Assembly (NCBI RefSeq): GCF_030816295.1
Contig: NZ_JAUSXV010000001.1
Coordinates: 3,968,001 to 4,032,000, forward strand
Source: Microbacterium natoriense
GTDB taxonomy: Bacteria; Actinomycetota; Actinomycetes; Actinomycetales; Microbacteriaceae
Reading direction: 5' to 3'
Length of the DNA stretch: 64,000 nucleotides
This document shows positions 1-7,619 of the stretch, in pieces. Position 1 is the first letter of the stretch. The number at the start of each line of letters is the position of its first letter. The notes below the pieces were generated by a model. It saw only the letters and a list, made by a program, of their open reading frames with translations, was not told the origin of the DNA and searched no databases. The position numbers and the translations under genes are program-made.

Positions 1-1069
1 AGTAGTTGTGGTGGATGTGCGAGTTCTTCGCGACGGTGTCGGTGCCCGGCCCCTCGATGCCGAGGTAGACGCCGATCGTGCTCTTGCCGTGGAACCAGTT
101 GTACGCGACCTCCGAATCGTCCGAGCGGACGATCAGGTTGTGCTCGGCCGACTGGGCGAAGACGAACTCGTTGCGGATGAAGTCCACCGCCTTGCTGCTC
201 GAGCCCACGTCGATCGTCGTCGACTGGGTGAATTTGAACCCCTGGATGCTGACGTCGTGCACGCCGGAGAAGGAGAAGCTCGATGATCCGGTCAGCGTCA
301 CGCCGCCGACGGTCTCGGCCTTGATGGTCACCGGTTCGGATGAGGTCCCCGAAGCGCTGGAGCCGAGACTCACCGCCGAGGAGACGCTATAGCTGCCGTT
401 CTTCAGCACGATCGTGTCACCGGCATCGGAGTTGTTGATCGCGCTCTGCAGCGCCGAGATCGAGGTGACTGTGGTGGTCTGGCCGGTGCTGCCGCCCGGC
501 GTGCCCGGCGTGCCGTAGATCTGGACCTCCCACAGCGAGTAGCCGTAAGCGGTGCCGCGCGCGGTGCCGTGGATCCGCAGGTAGCGGCCGGTGCCGCTCA
601 GGCCCGTGATGTCGTCGGTGCCGCCGTTGCCCGCAGTCTCGTCCTTGAGCGTGGTCCAGTTCGTGCCGTCGGCCGAGATCTGCACGGTGTACTTCGACGC
701 GTACGCCGCTTCCCAGTTCAGCAGCACGCGTGAGACCGTCGCCCCCTCGCCGAGATCGACGGTGATCCACTGGGGGTCGACGCCCTCTTGGCTGGCCCAG
801 CGCGTGGTCGAGGATCCGTCCACCGCGGCGGATGCCGGAAACGCGGACGTCTCCAGCGAGGATGCCGTCACCGGACGCCCCTGCGAGATGAGCGCGTCGG
901 CGAGCGGTCCGACTTCCGCGGCGATCAGCGGACCCGCCTGCCCGGACGGAAGCGCGGGCGCGGCGGATTGCGGGGCAATCTCGGCGGCGCTCGCGGCAGC
1001 CGGCACGCAGGTCAGCGCGAGAGTCGCGGCGGCGAGCACCGCGATGGCCCGATGTGTGGTCTTCATCAT
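1..1069 (-). CDS. Secreted PL6-like polysaccharide lyase with N-terminal F5/8C domain (3' end outside window)
   Basis: The reading frame is open from the ATG at 1069 to the left edge, so about 356 N-terminal residues are visible. Residues 1-29 form a signal peptide (MMKTTHR, hydrophobic core, AAASA). Residues 65-187 are an F5/8 type C (discoidin) carbohydrate-binding domain. A Gly/Pro/Thr linker follows, then a right-handed beta-helix beginning with the alginate-lyase/chondroitinase-B type motif TSISALQSAINN...GDTIVLKNGSY, and the visible part ends in HIHHNY. Polysaccharide lyase family 6 cleaves acidic polysaccharides such as alginate or dermatan sulfate. The family match is from motif recognition; the substrate is not determined. 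The gene follows the 1117-2646 gene in the same direction with a 47-bp gap, so the two are probably co-transcribed. Confidence 0.75.
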   Translation of the reverse strand, partial: MMKTTHRAIAVLAAATLALTCVPAAASAAEIAPQSAAPALPSGQAGPLIAAEVGPLADALISQGRPVTASSLETSAFPASAAVDGSSTTRWASQEGVDPQWITVDLGEGATVSRVLLNWEAAYASKYTVQISADGTNWTTLKDETAGNGGTDDITGLSGTGRYLRIHGTARGTAYGYSLWEVQIYGTPGTPGGSTGQTTTVTSISALQSAINNSDAGDTIVLKNGSYSVSSAVSLGSSASGTSSEPVTIKAETVGGVTLTGSSSFSFSGVHDVSIQGFKFTQSTTIDVGSSSKAVDFIRNEFVFAQSAEHNLIVRSDDSEVAYNWFHGKSTIGVYLGIEGPGTDTVAKNSHIHHNY

Positions 1070-1116
1070 GCAGTTTCCGATCTTCATTGATGGGGGTAGG
1101 GGTTGCTGCGTCAGGA

Positions 1117-2646
1117 TCACGGTGTGACCGTGATGTTCGTGAGCCCGTTCACGGCGCCGGTCACGGTGTTCGAGGCATAGACCTTGTTGGGGTTGCCGGA
1201 GCACTTCGACGTCGAGGAGACGAACACGGCGTAGCCGCCGACGTCGCCGAGGTCGGAGTCGTTGCCGCGCCAGATGTTGCCGCATCCGTACCCGGTCAGC
1301 GGATTGTGCGTCTCATAGCCGTTCGCGAACGTGCCGGGCGAGGAGAACGTTCCGGTGTTGTCCTCGAAGAGATACCCGTTTCCCTTCACGTCGATCCAGG
1401 AGTCTGCCGAGTTCTGACCGGAGAGCCCGGTGCCGTCGAAGCTGTTGCCGCGCACGACTCCGCCCTCGGTGCCCTCTTTGATGTCGATGTGCTCGGCGGC
1501 GATGCCGGGCCCGAAGGCGTTGCCGATGACCTGCACCCGATCGGAGCGATCGCGCCCTGAGGAATCGGCGTAGCAGGTGAAGTTCGAGTTCGCCGAGCCG
1601 AGGTAGAGGCCCTCACCGTAGCCAGGCTGAGCGAGTCCGGTGCGTGTGATCTCGGAGTTCTTGATGACCCCGTCGGCCGAGGACTTCCGGAAGTGCACGC
1701 CTTCGTCTTCGATGTCGCGCACGAGCACGCCGTCGATCGTGACGTGCGTCGCGGTGTCGAGCACGATGCCCTTCTTAGCGTCGGCGACCGTGAGCCCGGT
1801 GATATTCCAGTACGAGGCGCCGTAGAGCCAGAGCCCGTACCCCGAGTCCCAGCCGTCTCCCGGGTGCGGGCATCCGTTCAGGGTTCCGCTGGGGCCGTCG
1901 TTCGTGATGATGGCGGTGCGAGGGCCGGTGATCGTGATCGGAGCGGATGCCGTGCCCGGCGTCGTCGCGACGAAGCTGCCCTGGTAGGTGCCGGGGGCGA
2001 GCCGGATGGTCTGGCCGGGAGTCGCCGCCGTGAGGGCTGTGCTGAGCTGGGCGGCGGTGGAGACGTCGATGACCGTGCCGCCTGTGCCGCCGCCGGGTGT
2101 GCCGGCGGTGCCGTAGACCTTGACCTCGTAGAGCGAGTACCCGTATGTCGTGCCGCGGGCGGTGCCATAGATGCGCAGATACCGACCGGTTCCGCTCAGG
2201 CCCGTGATGTCATCCGTGCCGCCGTTGCCCGCGGTCTCGTCCTTGAGCGTCGTCCATGACGAACCATCGGCCGAGACCTGCACCTTGTACTTCGACGCGT
2301 AGGCCGCCTCCCAGTTCAAGACCACCCGTGACACCGATGCCCCGGCGCCCAGGTCGACCTGAATCCACTGCGGATCCACACCCTCTACGCTCGCCCACCG
2401 GGTCGACGACGACCCGTCAAACGCGGCCGACGCCGGGAACGCCGACGTCTCCACAGACGACGCCATCGCCGGGCGCCCCTGCGAGATCAACGACTCGACC
2501 GCAGCAGTGACGGCCGCCGCCTCGGCAGGACTCGGAGCGGCGGCGGTTGCAGCCGTCGCGGTCGCCATGCCGAGGGGCAGAGCCAGTGCTGCGGCGGCGC
2601 ACACAGCGAGCAGCCGTCGGTGGAATGTGGTGCGTGCGTGTGACAT
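1117..2646 (-). CDS. Secreted F5/8C-domain right-handed beta-helix protein (pectate-lyase-like)
   Basis: This is a 509-residue exported protein. Residues 1-33 form a signal peptide, residues 58-179 an F5/8C carbohydrate-binding domain, a short Gly-rich linker follows, and residues 190-509 are a parallel beta-helix with repeated short strands (ITGLTVADAKKGIVL, HVTIDGVLVRDI, DGVIKNSEI). It looks like an extracellular polysaccharide lyase or hydrolase of the pectate-lyase superfold, but no catalytic signature assigns a family. The start is supported by AGGAGA about 6 bases before the ATG. Its F5/8C domain is almost identical to that of the next gene (1-1069), showing a recent domain duplication. 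Conserved cysteines in the C-terminal half suggest disulfides, as expected for a secreted enzyme. Confidence 0.7.
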   Translation of the reverse strand: MSHARTTFHRRLLAVCAAAALALPLGMATATAATAAAPSPAEAAAVTAAVESLISQGRPAMASSVETSAFPASAAFDGSSSTRWASVEGVDPQWIQVDLGAGASVSRVVLNWEAAYASKYKVQVSADGSSWTTLKDETAGNGGTDDITGLSGTGRYLRIYGTARGTTYGYSLYEVKVYGTAGTPGGGTGGTVIDVSTAAQLSTALTAATPGQTIRLAPGTYQGSFVATTPGTASAPITITGPRTAIITNDGPSGTLNGCPHPGDGWDSGYGLWLYGASYWNITGLTVADAKKGIVLDTATHVTIDGVLVRDIEDEGVHFRKSSADGVIKNSEITRTGLAQPGYGEGLYLGSANSNFTCYADSSGRDRSDRVQVIGNAFGPGIAAEHIDIKEGTEGGVVRGNSFDGTGLSGQNSADSWIDVKGNGYLFEDNTGTFSSPGTFANGYETHNPLTGYGCGNIWRGNDSDLGDVGGYAVFVSSTSKCSGNPNKVYASNTVTGAVNGLTNITVTP

Positions 2647-2744
2647 CGTCGTCTCCTGCGCGTTCGGAAGAGCATCCGACAGGGCCGGTCGGCCCTGTTC
2701 GTAAAACTTCTTACCATTACTTGATCATGACGCGCCAGCGCTTT

Positions 2745-2760
2745 TGGCAAACGCTTGCCA
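2745..2760. promoter_or_regulatory. LacI-type operator upstream of the lyase genes
   Basis: TGGCAA and TTGCCA form perfect inverted half-sites around ACGC, matching the classical LacI/CcpA-like pattern TGGnAAnCGnTTnCCA. It lies about 100 bp upstream of the beta-helix gene (start 2646) and 116 bp upstream of the divergent small membrane protein gene. A related site occurs at 7470-7483, suggesting a shared regulator. Binding is inferred. Confidence 0.6.
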
Positions 2761-2875
2761 GATCGAGTGGAATCACTCTATGCCACGAGATCGCTCCCAC
2801 GCCAGCACCGGGAGCGGAGGCGATCTCCGGTGCAGATGTGCGACCATGGCCCCGAGCGCACGAGGAGGTGACCCG

Positions 2876-3217
2876 ATGCAACGAGATGCGGCTGAGCGCC
2901 GACGCGACCACGTCGTGATCGCGGTCACCCTCTACGTGTTCATCTCTCTGACGGCCGGGCTCTTCACGTTCATGCGGGGCTTCGAGTTCACGGGATGCAG
3001 CGGCAGCTGCGACCTCCCAGTGATGGGCTGCGCGAGAATCCTCTTCCTGTTGGCGGACATCGGGCTGCTGGCTCTGGTCCTGCCGACCCTGCTGATCCTC
3101 GGGCTGCTCCGTCGCCCCGTCCTCTGGCTCGCAGTGTCAGCGCTCATCGCAATCAGCGCGCTGGCTATCGCCTCGAACGTCGTGTTCACCGTGGCTCAGG
3201 CCACGGGCAACAGCTGA
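2876..3217 (+). CDS. Small membrane protein of unknown function
   Basis: A 113-residue protein with three predicted transmembrane segments (about residues 14-34, 52-77 and 82-104) and a short loop containing three closely spaced cysteines (GCSGSCDLPVMGC). I chose the ATG at 2876 because a strong ribosome-binding site, AGGAGGTG, lies 6 bases upstream; in-frame starts at 2744 and 2846 lack this. I do not recognise a family. It is alone on the plus strand between minus-strand catabolic genes, with its stop 3 bp from the stop of the convergent isomerase gene. Confidence 0.65.
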   Translation: MQRDAAERRRDHVVIAVTLYVFISLTAGLFTFMRGFEFTGCSGSCDLPVMGCARILFLLADIGLLALVLPTLLILGLLRRPVLWLAVSALIAISALAIASNVVFTVAQATGNS

Positions 3218-3220
3218 CGA

Positions 3221-3979
3221 CTACGCGCCGAGATACCCCCGCAGGCTCGCGGCCTCTGATGCGAGCATCGCCGGGTCGTCGCCGGGCACGAACTCCAGCA
3301 GCGCATCGCGGGGCGGGTTCTCAGCCGCGGAGGCCTCGACGAAGAACCGCGTCCACAGGGCGTCCCTGGCGCGCAACGGCAGACGCTCCTTGCTCGGCCA
3401 CCAGGAGAAGACATGGGCGGCGCTGGTGTGCGCGCCGAGGGCGCGATAGTCGTCGAGCACGGCGTCGACGGATGCCGCGACGGTCGGCTGCCAATAAGTG
3501 CGCAGATGTGGGCTCGCGACCTCGTCGAGCAGGCGGAGCGTGGCCAGAGCCGTCGCCGCGAGAGTGCCGGAGTGGAACTCCAGGGCGAGCTCGATGCCCC
3601 GCTCCCCCGCTTCGGCCGCCGCGGACCGCAGACGATCCACGGTCTGCGCCCAGTCGGCATCCGTCGCCTCGGCCGCGTCCACGGAACCTGCCCAGATGCG
3701 CACCCGATCTGCGCCGAGCGCTTCCGCGCTGTCGAGGATCGGCGTGAGCTCCTCGTCGGTCCCGGCACGGAAGTACGAGCCGTAGGAGGCGACGGCGAGA
3801 CCGGCATCCGTCGTCGCCTGGGCGACCTGCTCGGCACGCGTGACGTCACCCGGCGGCACGTGCACGTCGCCGCCCCACTCGATGGCCTCGAGCCCGGCGG
3901 ATGCGGCGAGCGCGACGATCTCCTCTGGCGCGAGCGCGCGGAACGTCACCGAGCAGAGGCCTGGACGGATCGCGATCAT
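3221..3979 (-). CDS. Sugar phosphate isomerase/epimerase (xylose-isomerase-like TIM barrel)
   Basis: A 252-residue protein of the AP endonuclease family 2 / xylose isomerase-like TIM-barrel superfamily. Supporting features are the N-terminal strand IRPGLCSVTFRALAPEEIVALA, then GLEAIEWGGDVHV, and metal-site-like acidic/His positions in LALEFHSGT and TYWQPTVAA. These proteins isomerise, epimerise or eliminate from sugars and keto-sugars with a divalent metal. It is the last gene of the Gfo/Idh-DUF993-isomerase block and is separated from the preceding isomerase gene by 148 bp holding a large inverted repeat. The exact reaction cannot be read from sequence. Confidence 0.75.
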   Translation of the reverse strand: MIAIRPGLCSVTFRALAPEEIVALAASAGLEAIEWGGDVHVPPGDVTRAEQVAQATTDAGLAVASYGSYFRAGTDEELTPILDSAEALGADRVRIWAGSVDAAEATDADWAQTVDRLRSAAAEAGERGIELALEFHSGTLAATALATLRLLDEVASPHLRTYWQPTVAASVDAVLDDYRALGAHTSAAHVFSWWPSKERLPLRARDALWTRFFVEASAAENPPRDALLEFVPGDDPAMLASEAASLRGYLGA

Positions 3980-4035
3980 GTGTTCATCCTGTCTGTTTTC
4001 CGGTCGGGTCGGAAGCCGGGCGGATCGGGTCCACG

Positions 4036-4107
4036 TTCGTCTCGCTTCGCTCGCTCAACGACCAGATCCCTCCGGTCGTTGAGCGAGGAGCGAAGCGACG
4101 AGACGAA
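4036..4107. repeat. Long imperfect inverted repeat between two isomerase genes
   Basis: The left arm TTCGTCTCGCTTCGCTC + GCTCAACGACC (4036-4063) pairs with the right arm at 4074-4107, which carries a few extra bases, around a 10-base loop. The GCTCAACGACC/GGTCGTTGAGC cores are perfect. Palindromic elements of this wording recur between genes in Microbacteriaceae in my experience. It could act as a terminator or mRNA-stabilising hairpin separating the last gene of the operon. Confidence 0.6.
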
Positions 4108-4127
4108 ACGCGATCCGGGAGCCGTTC

Positions 4128-4991
4128 TCAGCGCAGGTGCGGGGAGACCGCGGAGCCGAAGGTCTCGGCGGTGCGCCGGACGACGTGCTCCGGAGCATCC
4201 GCCCAGATGTCGGCGTTGAAGATCTCGACCTCGATGTCGCGGTCATATCCCGTCGCGATCACGGCCTTCGTGAGCGAGCCGAAGTCGATGACGCCGTCGC
4301 CCGTGTAGTGCCGCGACAAAAGCACGTCGGCGGCGAGCGGGGTCTTCCAGTCGCACACCTGATAGGTCGCGATGCGCCCTTCTCGCCCTGCGCGGGCGAT
4401 CTGATCGAGCACCTGTGGGTCCCACCAGATGTGAAAGGTGTCGACCGCGGCGCCCACCACCGCGGAATCGAAGTCGGCCGCGATGTCGAGCGCCTGGCCG
4501 AGCGTCGAGACGACGGCGCGATCGGAGGCGTACATGGGGTGCAGCGGCTCGATCGCCAGGGTCACTCCGGCTTCTTCCGCGAACGGCGCCAGGGCGCCGA
4601 TCGCGTCGCGGACCCGCTCACGCGCGCCGATGAGGTCGCGCGATCCCGCCGGCAGGCCTCCCGCGACGAGAACGAGAACGGCCGTCGAGCCGTCGGCTCC
4701 GGCGGCCGCGAGCGTCGCAGTCTCCTCGATGGCGCGACGGTTGTCGTCGAGAGCCGCGACCCGCTCCGGCCCCTCAGGCAGCGTGAAGAACCCGCCACGG
4801 CAGTGCGTCGTGAAGCGAAGCCCCGAGTCGGCCAGCATCTGCGCCGCCACGTCGAGGCCCACCTCGTTCACCGGTTCGCGCCAGAGTCCGATGGCCTGGA
4901 TACCGGCATCCGCGGTGACCCGCAGGGCCGTCTCCAGGTCCGCGTGCTTGATCGTGGCCTGATTGATCGACAGGCGGGGGTCGACGCTCAT
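4128..4991 (-). CDS. Sugar phosphate isomerase/epimerase (TIM barrel)
   Basis: A 287-residue member of the xylose-isomerase-like TIM-barrel family. Recognisable elements are RLSINQATIKHADLETAL at the N-terminus, GIQAIGLWREPV, FTTHCRGGFF, the metal-ligand-like strand LAIEPLHPMY, DTFHIWWDP, and YQVCDWKTP. A C-terminal IEVEIFNAD strand closes the barrel. Its ATG overlaps the stop of the upstream DUF993 gene by 4 bp (ATGA), so the two are translationally coupled. Together with the dehydrogenase and DUF993 protein it probably processes a 3-keto or otherwise oxidised sugar. It differs clearly from the 3221-3979 paralogue, so the two are not a recent duplication. Confidence 0.78.
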   Translation of the reverse strand: MSVDPRLSINQATIKHADLETALRVTADAGIQAIGLWREPVNEVGLDVAAQMLADSGLRFTTHCRGGFFTLPEGPERVAALDDNRRAIEETATLAAAGADGSTAVLVLVAGGLPAGSRDLIGARERVRDAIGALAPFAEEAGVTLAIEPLHPMYASDRAVVSTLGQALDIAADFDSAVVGAAVDTFHIWWDPQVLDQIARAGREGRIATYQVCDWKTPLAADVLLSRHYTGDGVIDFGSLTKAVIATGYDRDIEVEIFNADIWADAPEHVVRRTAETFGSAVSPHLR

Positions 4992-6268
4992 GCGTCCACC
5001 CCGTTCAGGCGCAGCATCCCGTGCCAGCGCTCACGCGCGAGCTCTGGTTGCTCCAGGGCGAGCGACGCGTTCGCGAGCTCGACGATGCGGCTCAGATGCG
5101 GAAGGCTCCGCGCCGAGTGCAGGCCGCCGACCATCTGGAAGGCGGGCTGGTGTCCGTTGAGCCAGGCGAGGAACGCGACGCCCGTCTTGTAATAGAACGT
5201 GGGAGCGGCGAACACCTGGCGACTGAGCTCCTCGGTCGGTCCGAGGATCTCGAGGTAGCGGGCGGGGTCGCCGGCATCCAGCGCCTGGATCGCCGCCGAG
5301 GCGACCGGCGTGATCGCGGCGAAGGCGCCGAGCAGTGCGTCGGAGTGCCCGCGCGCCGGCCCGCCGAGTTCACGTGTTGTCGCCGACTGCACGGCCTGTT
5401 CGTGCGAAGTTCCCGTGCTCTCGGCGAGATCACGTGCTGTCGATGCAGAGGAAGGAATCTGATCGCCGCCGATGAGCGAGACGTAGTTGAAGTCGTCGCC
5501 CGTGAACATCCGCACACCCTGACCCGAATCGGCAGAGGGCAGCTGCGAGCGCACCGAGATCTCGGACTCGGCGTTCAGCAGGCTCATCTTCACACCTGCG
5601 ACCTTGTCGGGATTCTCGCCGATGATGTCGAGCAGGACTGCGGATGCCGTCTGCCAGTCGTCCGCGCCGAAATAGCCGGCCAGCTCCGGATCGAATGCCG
5701 TGCCCAGCCAGTGCAGCACGACCGGCACTGTCGCCGAATCGAGCACCGTGCGATACACGCGCCGGTAGTCGTCGGCCGACGACGCGACCCGTGCCAGGTG
5801 ACGGGACGCCATGAGCACGGGCCCCGCGCCCTGCTCCTCCGCGAAGTGCAGCTGCTCCTTGTAGGCGTCGATCACCGCGTCGAGAGAGATGTGCGACTCG
5901 AGAACGTGGTCGGTGTTGACGCCGACGACGACCGATCCGCCCTCCTCACGGGCGACCTCGGCGCTGCGAGCGATGAGCTCGCGCGTCGCTGCGGCGTCGA
6001 GTCCCATGTTGCGCTGCGCGGTGTCCATGGCGTCGGCCACACCCAGGCCCCACGAGTACACGTTGCGACGGAACGCGAGCGTCGAGTCCCAGTCGATGTC
6101 GGCGGGCTGGCCAGGGGTGTTGTCGGCGTGCACCTTCGGCACCACGTGAGCTGCAGCGTAGGCGACGCGGCTCTGCAGAGCGGATGCCGGGCGCGAGTAG
6201 CCTCCGGAGTCGTTCAGCGGAGCATCCGCCACCGCCCCGTCGGCGGCGAGAAGTCGGAGCGCGCCCAT
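4988..6268 (-). CDS. DUF993 family protein (class I aldolase-like barrel)
   Basis: A 426-residue protein that I recognise as DUF993, usually described as a dihydrodipicolinate-synthase-like family of unknown reaction. Visible features include VVVGVNTDHVLESH, VPVVLHWLGTAFDPEL, the Lys-containing strand KVAGVKMSLLNAE that could supply a Schiff-base lysine, and MFTGDDFNYVSLI. The start is the ATG at 6268, which shares one base with the stop of the dehydrogenase gene; an in-frame extension upstream is arginine-rich shadow. DUF993 genes commonly accompany a Gfo/Idh/MocA dehydrogenase and TIM-barrel isomerases, as here. An aldol or retro-aldol step on a keto-sugar is plausible but unproven. Confidence 0.75.
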   Translation of the reverse strand: MGALRLLAADGAVADAPLNDSGGYSRPASALQSRVAYAAAHVVPKVHADNTPGQPADIDWDSTLAFRRNVYSWGLGVADAMDTAQRNMGLDAAATRELIARSAEVAREEGGSVVVGVNTDHVLESHISLDAVIDAYKEQLHFAEEQGAGPVLMASRHLARVASSADDYRRVYRTVLDSATVPVVLHWLGTAFDPELAGYFGADDWQTASAVLLDIIGENPDKVAGVKMSLLNAESEISVRSQLPSADSGQGVRMFTGDDFNYVSLIGGDQIPSSASTARDLAESTGTSHEQAVQSATTRELGGPARGHSDALLGAFAAITPVASAAIQALDAGDPARYLEILGPTEELSRQVFAAPTFYYKTGVAFLAWLNGHQPAFQMVGGLHSARSLPHLSRIVELANASLALEQPELARERWHGMLRLNGVDA

Positions 6269-7428
6269 CAGAGCGACAGCTGCTCGATCGCGACCTTGCG
6301 GCCTTCGGCGCTCGACGTCAGCCCCGCCTCGGCGAACTGCACGCCCTTCGCTCCGGCGAGCAGGTCGAACGGGTATTCGGTGCCCGAGACATACGAGACG
6401 AGGTACTCCTGCCACTGCTGACGGAAGCCGTTGAGGAAGACGTCGTTCGTGGGCACCTTCTGCCAGTCGGCGTCGTAGTCGTGGCCGTCTTCGAGGTCGG
6501 GATTCCACACTGGCTTCGGCGTGGCGTTGCGGGGCTGGATCTTGGCGCCGAACAGTCCGACGACGGCCGATCCGTGGGTGCCGTCGACCTGGAACTCGAC
6601 GAGCTCGTCACGGTTCACGCGCACGGTCCAGGACGAGTTGATCTCGGCGATGATGCCGCCCTCGAGCTCGAAGATGCCGTAGGCCGCGTCTTCGGCGGTC
6701 GCGGTGTAGTGCTCGCCCTTCTCGTCCCATCGATCAGCGATGTGCACCGCAGCCTGCGCGTAGACGCTCTTGACCTCGCCGAACAGGTTCTCGAGCACGT
6801 AGTTCCAGTGCGGGAACATGTCGGAGATGATGCCGCCGCCGTCTTCCGTGCGGTAGTTCCAGCTCGGGCGCTGCGCGGGCTGCCAGTCGCCCTCGAACAC
6901 CCAGTAGCCGAACTCCCCGCGGACGGACAGGATGCGGCCGAAGAAGCCCGAGTCGATCAGGCGCTTGAGCTTCTGCAGACCCGGCAGGTAGAGCTTGTCG
7001 TGCACGACGCCGGTCTTGACACCTGCCGTCTTGGCGAGGCGTGCGAGTTCGAGGGCTTCCTCGAGGGATTCGGCGGTGGGCTTCTCGGTGTAGATGGCTT
7101 TGCCCGCTGCGATGGCCTTGCGGATGGCGGATGCGCGCGCCTTCGTGACGAGGAAGTCGGCGTAGATCTCCCACTTCGGGTCGGCGAGGGCCGCGTCGAG
7201 GTCGGTCGTGTAGTCGTCGATGCCATGGAGGGCCGCGAGTTCGGCGAGCTTCGCCTCGTTGCGCCCGACCAGGATCGGCTTGACCGTGACACGAGTGCCG
7301 TCGGGAAGCTCGATGCCGCCCTCCTCGCGGATCGCGAGGATCGAGCGCACGAGGTGCTGGCGGTAGCCCATGCGTCCGGAGACGCCGTTCATGATGATCC
7401 CGATCTCGCGGGTCGTCGCCTGTGACAT
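6268..7428 (-). CDS. Gfo/Idh/MocA-family NAD(P)-dependent sugar dehydrogenase
   Basis: A 386-residue dehydrogenase. The N-terminal Rossmann region carries IGIIMNGVSGRMGYRQH (GxxGRMG), then the family hallmark YTEKP (KP motif, Lys contacting substrate and nicotinamide), and the C-terminal Gfo/Idh alpha/beta domain with GGGIISDMFPHWNY as the substrate-side His region. It probably oxidises a sugar or uronate hydroxyl as the first step of the four-gene block that follows. I chose the ATG at 7428 because upstream extensions are low-complexity. A LacI-type operator lies 42 bp upstream (7470-7483). Confidence 0.85.
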   Translation of the reverse strand: MSQATTREIGIIMNGVSGRMGYRQHLVRSILAIREEGGIELPDGTRVTVKPILVGRNEAKLAELAALHGIDDYTTDLDAALADPKWEIYADFLVTKARASAIRKAIAAGKAIYTEKPTAESLEEALELARLAKTAGVKTGVVHDKLYLPGLQKLKRLIDSGFFGRILSVRGEFGYWVFEGDWQPAQRPSWNYRTEDGGGIISDMFPHWNYVLENLFGEVKSVYAQAAVHIADRWDEKGEHYTATAEDAAYGIFELEGGIIAEINSSWTVRVNRDELVEFQVDGTHGSAVVGLFGAKIQPRNATPKPVWNPDLEDGHDYDADWQKVPTNDVFLNGFRQQWQEYLVSYVSGTEYPFDLLAGAKGVQFAEAGLTSSAEGRKVAIEQLSL

Positions 7429-7469
7429 TGCTGGTCCGTTCTCTGGGAAGCTGTCGCGCGACCCGATCG

Positions 7470-7483
7470 GGTAAGCGCTTTCC
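7470..7483. promoter_or_regulatory. LacI-type operator upstream of the Gfo/Idh-DUF993 operon
   Basis: GGTAAGCGCTTTCC is an inverted repeat with a CG centre and fits GGnAAnCGnTTnCC, the same pattern as the site at 2745-2760. It sits just upstream of the dehydrogenase start at 7428, in position to repress or gate that promoter. Confidence 0.6.
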
Positions 7484-7534
7484 GACAGCATGGCACGGAA
7501 GTCGTCGAGCATGCAAGCGCGCGTGGAGGTTCGG

Positions 7535-7591
7535 CGTGAACTCCCACTTCCCACGTGACTTCCGGCTTCCGCCGTGAACTCACGCATGGCA
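7535..7591. repeat. Three 19-bp direct repeats in the heparinase-dehydrogenase gap
   Basis: CGTGAACTC begins at 7535 and 7573, and the variant CGTGACTTC at 7554, giving an exact 19-bp period over three copies. The repeats fill the 190-bp gap between the heparinase-like gene stop (7620) and the operator at 7470. They could be regulator binding sites or a small terminator-related structure. Confidence 0.45.
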
Positions 7592-7619
7592 CGGTGGGTC
7601 TCGCGACGGATGCCGGACC

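Noticed and set aside
2701..2714. GTAA..TTAC palindrome upstream of the beta-helix gene as an operator
   Set aside because: Only 4-bp arms with an asymmetric centre; too weak compared with the clear site at 2745-2760.
4036..4107. Insertion sequence at the large inverted repeat
   Set aside because: No transposase, target-site duplication or internal gene; the whole element is only about 72 bp.
4988..6508. Longer reading of the DUF993 gene starting at 6508
   Set aside because: The added N-terminus is arginine-rich sequence antisense-like to the dehydrogenase coding region; the ATG at 6268 overlapping the dehydrogenase stop fits the family.
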